Part shown: in pieces, positions 1 to 5,554 of the stretch
How positions within the stretch are numbered: the stretch's first letter is position 1
Layout: each line of letters starts with the position of its first letter
Source of the DNA: JBHEKP01 sp041859375
GTDB lineage: Bacteria > Hydrogenedentota > Hydrogenedentia > Hydrogenedentales > CAITNO01
Length of the DNA: 5,894 nt
NCBI GenBank assembly: GCA_041859375.1
Contig: JBHEKP010000142.1
Coordinates: 1 to 5,894, forward strand
Direction of reading: 5' to 3'
Position numbers and translations under genes: made by a program
The notes under the pieces: model-generated
Told to the model about the DNA's origin: nothing
Database searches by the model: none
The model's input: only the letters and a program-made list of their open reading frames with translations

Positions 1-166
1 CCTCATGCGCAACCTCGTCGAATGCGCCCGCACCGGCGCGCGCACCCTCGACAGCGGCCCCGAACTCGCCTTCCACACCCAGACCGCCCTGCTCATGGGC
101 ATGGCCGCCTGGCGCAGCAAAAAAACCGCCTTTTTCGACCCCGAAAAAGGCGGCATTGTTGTGTGA
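1..166 (+). CDS. C-terminal end of a Gfo/Idh/MocA-family oxidoreductase (partial, 5' end outside window)
   Basis: The reading frame enters from the left edge (first full codon at 2-4) and ends at TGA 164-166, giving 54 residues. It begins LMRNLVECARTG, continues through an Ala/Met-rich helix (HTQTALLMGMAAWRS) and closes with FFDPEKGGIVV. The pattern of 'MRN-hydrophobic-C-x-R-TG', a conserved helix and a final 'D-P-E' strand matches how many Gfo/Idh/MocA proteins end. These are usually NAD(P)-dependent sugar or inositol dehydrogenases. The Rossmann fold and catalytic residues lie outside the window, so substrate and activity cannot be judged. Third codon positions are about 83% G/C, clearly higher than in the two minus-strand genes. 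The stop codon touches the stop of the convergent helicase gene with no base between them, and the last coding stretch also holds that gene's terminator. Family assignment rests on remembered C-terminal patterns only. Confidence 0.7.
   Translation, partial: LMRNLVECARTGARTLDSGPELAFHTQTALLMGMAAWRSKKTAFFDPEKGGIVV
119..153 (-). terminator. Rho-independent terminator of the helicase gene, inside the convergent gene
   Basis: Arms at 126-137 and 142-153 form a perfect 12-bp stem (CCGCCTTTTTCG / CGAAAAAGGCGG) with a 4-nt loop. Read on the minus strand, the stem is followed at once by seven T (119-125), the classical intrinsic terminator layout. It lies 14 to 48 bases past the TAA of the helicase gene. 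On the plus strand the hairpin is not followed by a T run, so it should work mainly for minus-strand transcription. The stem also encodes part of the oxidoreductase C-terminus (K-T-A-F-F-D-P-E-K-G-G). Confidence 0.85.
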
Positions 167-3100
167 TTATGCGGAGGGTGACTTTTTCTGATAAATCATT
201 TCAGGAATCACCACCTCCCACCGGTCATATTTCAGCGATTCGTTGTATTCCGCTTGGGAGTCCTCTCGCTTGCGCACCACAACCGCATAAACCGAGGCTT
301 TGACCCAATCGTAGTCATTGGGAGGCGCATAATTTTTGGCAAGCCGCCCAATGGTTTTCCCCTTCCTGTCACACAAGAAATATTCACTGTCCTTTTGTTT
401 CAATGTTAGCGGATCGCCGATGTTGAGCGCGGCAATGGCGGCATGAACCGAATCCTGTATTTTCATGCGGCCCGCATAACTGAGATCAATATCCCTCATC
501 TGGAGTGTCTTGTAAATACAATCAAGATTGGCCACCACATCACCGGCTGGCTGGACGGCCTCCCGACGCAGCAGGTGCGTACCGTCCTGCAGGCCGTTGA
601 CATACCTGTTTCCACGGCCCATCCGGGCCAGCAGAAGCGTTTCCCTGGCCCGGGTCATGGCCACATAATACAACCGCCGCTCAGCCTCAGCCTCGTCCGC
701 ACTGTTCCACCCCCCGTCCAGAACCGCCACATGCTTAAATTCCAGCCCCTTGGCGCGGTGCGCCGTGAGAAGCAAGAGGCCACGCTGCTTCTTTTTCGCG
801 TCCATCCCCCATTCAGCAAGCCAGTCGCGAAGCTGCGCCGCCAGGAATTCCTCTCCACCGTATTCAAGCAGGAAGGCGTCGACAGACTCACGAATCATCC
901 CCCACCAGACGGTGTCAGGCTTGCCCTTAAGCCATTTCTTCAGGCGTGCATTGGGCACAACAGCCTGTTTGTAAGCGGCCAGCTTGTCAACTAATTCTTG
1001 CGTTTCCCTGAGCCGGTAAAAGGAGGGCATCCCCTCGTCGGCATACATGGCGGGAATGTTGTTGATCTCACAAAAGGCCCTCACTGGATGGAGATACTTC
1101 CAGTTCCGCGCGATTACCGCCACCTCGGACCAGTTCCATTCCGGCGCAAGCGCGGACAGACGGAGGATTTCAGCCATCACAGCTTCAGCCTGGATTGTCG
1201 GGGAAGCACCCGTTTCCAAGATTTGCACCCGGCCCAGGCCTTTTTTGTCCTTGGACTGCCACTTTCCACCTGGAGGATGCTTCCTCCGTTTCTCGTCGAT
1301 GATGATGGGGGCCGTCTGCTTCATCCTATTTTCCGCCCGTTCCATCAGTGCATTGGCCGTATGAATGATGTTTGCCGTGGACCGGTAATTTTCCGTCAGG
1401 TATTCCACCTCCGCCTTGTAGTCGTTTTTGAACGCCTGGATGTAGGCCACCGACGCACCCCGAAAACTGTAGATGTTTTGGTCGTCGTCGCCCACGGCAA
1501 AAAGGGAAATGCGCCTGTCCGGCTCGCTGAGCGTTCTCCCCGCCAGCGCAGAGATGAGCTCGTACTGCTCCGCCGCCATGTCCTGGTATTCATCCACGAG
1601 AATCCAGCGGAAACCGGAAAGAATACGGTCACGCTGCTCATCCGCATCCTCAGGCTGCAATCCCTCTCCCTTCAACAGGGACACGGCGTTTTTTATCACA
1701 TCGGCAAACTCATCGTTCCCCGGAGTGCGGTCCACAAAACTGGCGCCGGTAAGCCGCATGGCCAGGGCGTGGCATGTGAGAATGGTCACCCCGTTGGCGT
1801 CGTCGTCCACCAATCCGCGAAGGCGCACCCGCACCTCGACCGCGGCGTGCCTGTTGTAGGTGAGCACAAGAATGCCCTTCGGGTTTTCCCGCATCACCCG
1901 TAGAAGAAAGGCTATACGGTGTGCCAGCACCTTGGTTTTTCCCGAACCCGGTCCGGCCAGCACCAGCATGTTTTTCTGCTCCCGCCGGTCCGTGACAATA
2001 TCCTCTTGCGTCTTGTTCAGGGCTTCGACAATCTTGTTCCATGATTCGGGTGTTGTTTGACGGGTCAGATCATACGCCGTCCTTCCCATCCATTTTTCAA
2101 TGAAGGCTTTTCGTTCAAGACTGAAATAGTCCTCAGAAAGCCCCATCGCGCTCCGCATGTCCTCCACGCCCAGCGTGGCATACTCCTTCATGACATGAAT
2201 CTGCACCACCTGCTCGCGGTAGTGCTCCGCCAGTTCAGCGTAATGCGTGAGTGTGAACGCGCCCGCCCCCCGCCGGACCTTCAGCGTCATTGCGGGCCGC
2301 AGGATGACCAGCCCCCTGCCCAGCCGGATCACTTCCTGCTCATGCAGCCAGAGAAGGGACCGTTCAACCAGCCGGGGGATGTCCTTTGCCTGATGGCCCA
2401 CCTCCATGTCATCCTCCAGCACGGAATGCAGGTTGCCCATGGTGGTGGCAACCTGCAAATCCAAGCCCCGCTGGCCGGGGGACACCAGTGCGAGCAAATG
2501 CCCCAACAGGCGCGCGGACGCGGTCCGCCGCAAGTCTGCGGTTGTTTTCAGCGCCTCCCATTCCCGCCGAAGAACAATCCCCAAGTAATCCGCATCATAC
2601 TTGCGTATCTGTATGCTGCCCTTTCCCTCCTCCTCCGAGCGGCCATCCCCGGCGATGCTTCTCAGCAAACGGTGGAGCCTGTCCGGAAGCGCGCCGGCGT
2701 GGCCCCCATCCTTGAGCTTCTGTGACATGAGGCGGAGGCTGAGCCGCGCCTCCATCCCGGTCTCCAAATCCGGGGCGGCCTCCCGCATTGTGTCAATCAG
2801 CGCGACTTCCATTGTTGCGGCGGTGTCCAGCCGTTTTTTTGAGTTGTGCTCGACCCCCGAATGGACCAGCGCGGTTATTGCCGAATCGTTCGTGGCCACA
2901 CCGAGCTTTTGCAGTTCAAAAAGCGCCCTCTGGATATTGGATGAGGACATTCGCGCAACCGCCATGAGTTCGTCCGTGGAAACGCCTTCGTCGGGCTTTG
3001 CCTCAAGCAGCGCCTGAACAATGCTTCGCAACTGCCCCTGGTAGGGCATTTGAAGATGGGTTAATTTTCGCTCAGCCTCCGCCATTGTCGACACGCGCAG

Positions 3101-5287
3101 GCAGGAGGGAAAAACCTCATAGTGATTCTGCTCACGCGAAACAAGGTGCGCCTCCTCCAGCCATGATATGGCGGTGCGAATCCGTGTGTCGTCATTATTG
3201 CTGTCCCGGCGGGTGAATCCCCCCTCCTCGTCCTCCGTCAGTATCTCTCCGGGCGTGGCCACCACCTCAACCGCCTCCTCCTCACCTTTCTTTTTCCCTG
3301 CCATCCTCTGAAGGGCGCGGTTCACCGACTGTATTTCGGCGCAGGACAGGCGCGACTGCGCCGACAGGCCAAACTGATTCTCCACATCCTTTTCACAGTA
3401 CAGAAGCACGCACTGCGCCGGTGCGCGGTCCCGGCCCGCACGGCCCGCCTCCTGAAGATAGTTTTCAAGCGAACCGGGTATGTCGGCATGCACCACCAAA
3501 CGGACATCCGGCTTGTCAATTCCCATGCCGAAGGCGTTGGTTGCCACAATCACCCGAAGCTCTCCTTCTATAAACCTGCGCTGGGTGTTTTTCTTTGTCT
3601 CCGGTTGAAGTCCCGCATGGAAATGGTCCGCGGACCAGCCCAGTTTGCATAGGCGCTTGGCCAGCTCCTCGGTGTTTTTCCGTGTGGAGCAGTAGATAAT
3701 CGCGCCGCCTGCGTTGTTATCCCCAAAAGCATCCTCCAGTAGGTGGTGTATGTCCAACTCTTTCTTGTCCGGAGTTGTTCCAACAACATCGAATACCAGG
3801 TTTTCCCGGTTTGAGCCCCCGTTAAACACCTCCATTTCGATGCCAAGACCATTTTTAAAATAACCGCAGATGTCCCTCACCACGTCCGGTTTGGCGGTTG
3901 CGGTAAGGCATAACACGGGCGGGAGAAGTGTCATGCCGGATGCATTGGCGTTTTGGTGGATGAAGCGCCCCACATAACGGTAATCGGGACGGAAATCATG
4001 CCCCCATTTGGAGAGGCAATGCGCTTCGTCAAGCACCCATGCCCCGATTTCGCGCTGCGCCACCGCTTTTTGAAACCCCGGATTCCGCAACTGTTCGGGC
4101 GACACAATCAAAATGGACACATCGCCCAGGCGTGTTCTCTCCTGCACCTCCGCGCGTTCAGGCATGGACAAGAGACCGTTTAGGGCCGCGCAGGAACTTA
4201 TACCGCGTGCCTCAAGTCCGGCGACCTGATCGGCCATGAGCGCCACCAGCGGGGATATGACAATGGTCAGGGAGCCCGTGTTCTCATACCGGGACAGGGC
4301 GGGAATCTGGTAGCACGCGGATTTGCCCGTCCCGGTGGGCAGGATGCCAAGCACGTTTTTGCCCGCCATGACGGATTCCACAATCACGCGCTGCATGGGC
4401 CGCCCGTCCGCGCACGCTGGTGTGGGGCGGAATTCTGAAAAGCCGAACCATTTTTTCAATACCGTTGCGGCGTTGTGGTGGGTGGCGCACCACTGGCATT
4501 CCGGATTGGCACAGGCCGCGTTCCGAAGAAGCCGGACAAGCGCGGCCGCTTCCGGAAACTGGTGCCTAACCCAGGGGGGCATCACGGAATTGGAGCCCGC
4601 CGCGGAAATCCAGGCCAGCGCATAGGCCAGCGGCCAGCCGGATTCATTGCCAGGTGACGTTGTTTTCTGAATGGCATTTTGGCATGCCCGATTCTCAAGA
4701 AAACGGGTAATGGCCTGCGCGGCCTCCTCATCCCCTGGGGTGGATGCGCCCCGCACATCCCCAAAGAAGCCATCAAATCCGGCATCCTCCCTCCGGCGCG
4801 AACACAGCCAATGGTATGAGAGAAGCAGATCAGGATTGTCGCCTTTGAGCTTTTCAAAGGCCTCCCTCTCATCCGCGAAAAGTTCCATTGCAAGACGCGC
4901 GTCCAGCTCGGGATCGCTTGCGCGGCGAGGCACCATCCCGCCGTCTTTATAATGCTTCACCAGACGGTGGTATGGGTGCCTTGGAAAAGCCAATGGACTC
5001 AGCCACAGGGTGTCAATCGCGGGAAGCTCAAAAAGCCTCATGCCGGGTGCTGCTCTGTGAAGATGGGGAAGGTCAAAAGAGATGATGTTATGGCCGAGCA
5101 AGTATTCCGCGCCGGTTGTGTATTCATCCAGGCGGTCAAATGATTCCAACTTTATTTTGCCTGAAAACATGCGTGGGGGGAAAGCGTTGTCCCCCCTGAT
5201 GGCGGCGTATTTGTGAATGCGTTCGCTGCTCTTGGCCACTTCCAGATCAAGAGCGACGCATCTTTGCATGAATTCCCGCTTAACCAT
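167..5287 (-). CDS. Giant exonuclease-like / RecQ helicase / UvrD helicase fusion protein
   Basis: Predicted 1,706-residue cytoplasmic DNA-processing enzyme; no signal peptide or membrane segment seen. Numbering is from the ATG at 5287. Residues 9-134 form a DnaQ/DEDD exonuclease-like domain: ALDLE (D14, E16), GHNIISFD (H66, D72), SDPELDAR (D125/D129). A Cys/His cluster follows (C259, C264, C267, H270/H271). Residues 280-625 are a RecQ-type SF2 helicase: PTGTGKS 317-323, DEAH 420-423, aromatic loop LSKWGHDFRPDY, LTATA, motif V with FGMGIDKP, motif VI QEAGRAGRD. Residues 625-1085 are a linker with an acidic stretch and a winged-helix-like segment (765-798). Residues 1085-1565 are a UvrD/Rep SF1 helicase: Q motif, GPGSGKT 1112-1118, VDEYQD, GDDDQNIYSFRG, LTENYRST, TAHRAKGLEF, YVAMTRAR. 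A HIRAN-like tail follows (about 1613-1656). Both ATPase sites look intact and no frameshift is seen. The start is chosen for GGAG 5 nt upstream; in-frame TTG 5365 and ATG 5350 lack a good site. Repair or defence roles are inference; the helicase calls are firm. Confidence 0.95.
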   Translation of the reverse strand: MVKREFMQRCVALDLEVAKSSERIHKYAAIRGDNAFPPRMFSGKIKLESFDRLDEYTTGAEYLLGHNIISFDLPHLHRAAPGMRLFELPAIDTLWLSPLAFPRHPYHRLVKHYKDGGMVPRRASDPELDARLAMELFADEREAFEKLKGDNPDLLLSYHWLCSRRREDAGFDGFFGDVRGASTPGDEEAAQAITRFLENRACQNAIQKTTSPGNESGWPLAYALAWISAAGSNSVMPPWVRHQFPEAAALVRLLRNAACANPECQWCATHHNAATVLKKWFGFSEFRPTPACADGRPMQRVIVESVMAGKNVLGILPTGTGKSACYQIPALSRYENTGSLTIVISPLVALMADQVAGLEARGISSCAALNGLLSMPERAEVQERTRLGDVSILIVSPEQLRNPGFQKAVAQREIGAWVLDEAHCLSKWGHDFRPDYRYVGRFIHQNANASGMTLLPPVLCLTATAKPDVVRDICGYFKNGLGIEMEVFNGGSNRENLVFDVVGTTPDKKELDIHHLLEDAFGDNNAGGAIIYCSTRKNTEELAKRLCKLGWSADHFHAGLQPETKKNTQRRFIEGELRVIVATNAFGMGIDKPDVRLVVHADIPGSLENYLQEAGRAGRDRAPAQCVLLYCEKDVENQFGLSAQSRLSCAEIQSVNRALQRMAGKKKGEEEAVEVVATPGEILTEDEEGGFTRRDSNNDDTRIRTAISWLEEAHLVSREQNHYEVFPSCLRVSTMAEAERKLTHLQMPYQGQLRSIVQALLEAKPDEGVSTDELMAVARMSSSNIQRALFELQKLGVATNDSAITALVHSGVEHNSKKRLDTAATMEVALIDTMREAAPDLETGMEARLSLRLMSQKLKDGGHAGALPDRLHRLLRSIAGDGRSEEEGKGSIQIRKYDADYLGIVLRREWEALKTTADLRRTASARLLGHLLALVSPGQRGLDLQVATTMGNLHSVLEDDMEVGHQAKDIPRLVERSLLWLHEQEVIRLGRGLVILRPAMTLKVRRGAGAFTLTHYAELAEHYREQVVQIHVMKEYATLGVEDMRSAMGLSEDYFSLERKAFIEKWMGRTAYDLTRQTTPESWNKIVEALNKTQEDIVTDRREQKNMLVLAGPGSGKTKVLAHRIAFLLRVMRENPKGILVLTYNRHAAVEVRVRLRGLVDDDANGVTILTCHALAMRLTGASFVDRTPGNDEFADVIKNAVSLLKGEGLQPEDADEQRDRILSGFRWILVDEYQDMAAEQYELISALAGRTLSEPDRRISLFAVGDDDQNIYSFRGASVAYIQAFKNDYKAEVEYLTENYRSTANIIHTANALMERAENRMKQTAPIIIDEKRRKHPPGGKWQSKDKKGLGRVQILETGASPTIQAEAVMAEILRLSALAPEWNWSEVAVIARNWKYLHPVRAFCEINNIPAMYADEGMPSFYRLRETQELVDKLAAYKQAVVPNARLKKWLKGKPDTVWWGMIRESVDAFLLEYGGEEFLAAQLRDWLAEWGMDAKKKQRGLLLLTAHRAKGLEFKHVAVLDGGWNSADEAEAERRLYYVAMTRARETLLLARMGRGNRYVNGLQDGTHLLRREAVQPAGDVVANLDCIYKTLQMRDIDLSYAGRMKIQDSVHAAIAALNIGDPLTLKQKDSEYFLCDRKGKTIGRLAKNYAPPNDYDWVKASVYAVVVRKREDSQAEYNESLKYDRWEVVIPEMIYQKKSPSA
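2427..2457. repeat. Perfect 11-bp inverted repeat inside the helicase gene
   Basis: Arms TGCAGGTTGCC (2427-2437) and GGCAACCTGCA (2447-2457) are exact reverse complements around a 9-base loop. They lie in the linker-coding part, where the protein reads about LQVATTMGNLHS. There is no T run on either side, so it is not an intrinsic terminator. It may be a chance result of codon choice in GC-rich DNA or a structured mRNA element. Confidence 0.6.
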
Positions 5288-5292
5288 GAATA

Positions 5293-5296
5293 CTCC
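5293..5296 (-). promoter_or_regulatory. Ribosome binding site that decides the helicase start
   Basis: On the minus strand GGAG is followed by five bases (TATTC) and then ATG at 5287-5285. This is the best Shine-Dalgarno match among the in-frame start candidates. TTG 5365 has none, ATG 5350 has only a poorly spaced GGA, and ATG 5269 has a weaker GGGA. The chosen start puts the first exonuclease motif at residues 12-16, normal for a DEDD domain at an N-terminus. Confidence 0.65.
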
Positions 5297-5314
5297 GGAA
5301 AAGCCCCGTAACCC

Positions 5315-5341
5315 GGCGGGAAGGCGCCATGTTTTCCCGCC
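5315..5341 (-). promoter_or_regulatory. Hairpin in the leader of the helicase mRNA
   Basis: Read on the minus strand, GGCGGGAA (5341-5334) and TTCCCGCC (5322-5315) form a perfect 8-bp stem with an 11-base loop. It ends 18 bases before the GGAG ribosome binding site. No T run follows, so it is not an obvious terminator or attenuator. If translation actually began at ATG 5350 or TTG 5365 this stretch would be coding. A role in controlling translation is a guess. Confidence 0.35.
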
Positions 5342-5403
5342 AAAAGGCATTCTTAACCATTCCAATTAAAACCACATTGGGTTTTGTAAACTATGGTGGG
5401 GGC

Positions 5404-5409
5404 ACTATA
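5404..5409 (-). promoter_or_regulatory. Weak candidate -10 box (TATAGT) upstream of the helicase gene
   Basis: On the minus strand TATAGT matches five of six bases of TATAAT and lies about 117 bases before the chosen ATG. No good -35 hexamer is found 16-18 bases upstream, so this is tentative. It overlaps the left arm of the intergenic inverted repeat, which would let a protein bound there affect transcription. The rest of the intergenic region shows no stronger sigma-70-like promoter. Confidence 0.2.
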
Positions 5410-5453
5410 CAACGGTCAGGGGATGCCATGCCATTGCAATCACGAGCCGCAAA

Positions 5454-5471
5454 TGTTTCCCCTGTGAAACA
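5454..5471. repeat. Short inverted repeat TGTTTC-N6-GAAACA
   Basis: Perfect 6-bp arms (5454-5459 and 5466-5471) flank a 6-base spacer, the size of a typical dimeric regulator operator. It lies in the middle of the region between the two minus-strand genes, inside the larger inverted-repeat pair. Chance occurrence is quite possible. Confidence 0.25.
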
Positions 5472-5554
5472 ATCCAGTCTTAACGGGGTGCGGGATCCTT
5501 GAATTACGGTCCACAGTGCCCCCTGACTGGATGGGAGAGCCAATGCTTACACCG

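Larger units (their letters stand above)
5398..5527. repeat. Intergenic inverted-repeat element (about 130 bp)
   Basis: GGGGGCACT (5398-5406) is exactly inverted as AGTGCCCCC (5515-5523). A second copy of part of the same arm, GTCAGGGG (5415-5422), is inverted as CCCCTGAC (5520-5527), so the right arm AGTGCCCCCTGAC has its two halves matched separately on the left. There is no coding sequence between the arms and no clear flanking target duplication. It could be a small non-autonomous mobile element, a dispersed palindromic repeat, or paired regulator sites controlling the helicase gene. Confidence 0.45.

Noticed and set aside
119..153. Bidirectional terminator
   Set aside because: Only the minus-strand side carries a T run after the stem. 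The plus-strand side continues CATTGTTGTG, a poor U-tract.
22..303. Plus-strand open frame overlapping the oxidoreductase tail
   Set aside because: It is in a different frame from the recognisable oxidoreductase end, its first half is Arg/His/Pro-rich, and it runs into the antisense of the helicase gene.
443..994. Plus-strand open frame of 183 codons
   Set aside because: It overlaps conserved UvrD motifs V and VI on the minus strand and shows no family pattern of its own.
998..1903. Plus-strand open frame of 301 codons
   Set aside because: It lies fully opposite the UvrD-coding region, and its Arg/His/Pro-rich product with no recognisable motif is typical of antisense frames in GC-rich DNA.
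2057..2725. Plus-strand open frame of 222 codons
   Set aside because: It is antisense to the linker of the helicase gene, which reads through without a break. It shows no domain pattern.
5363..5365. TTG as the helicase start
   Set aside because: No Shine-Dalgarno sequence precedes it, while ATG 5287 has GGAG at good spacing and starts just before the first exonuclease motif.
5366..5554. Transposon ends or integration site with target duplication
   Set aside because: Inverted arms exist, but no matching direct repeats were seen just outside them and no transposase or integrase gene is present.
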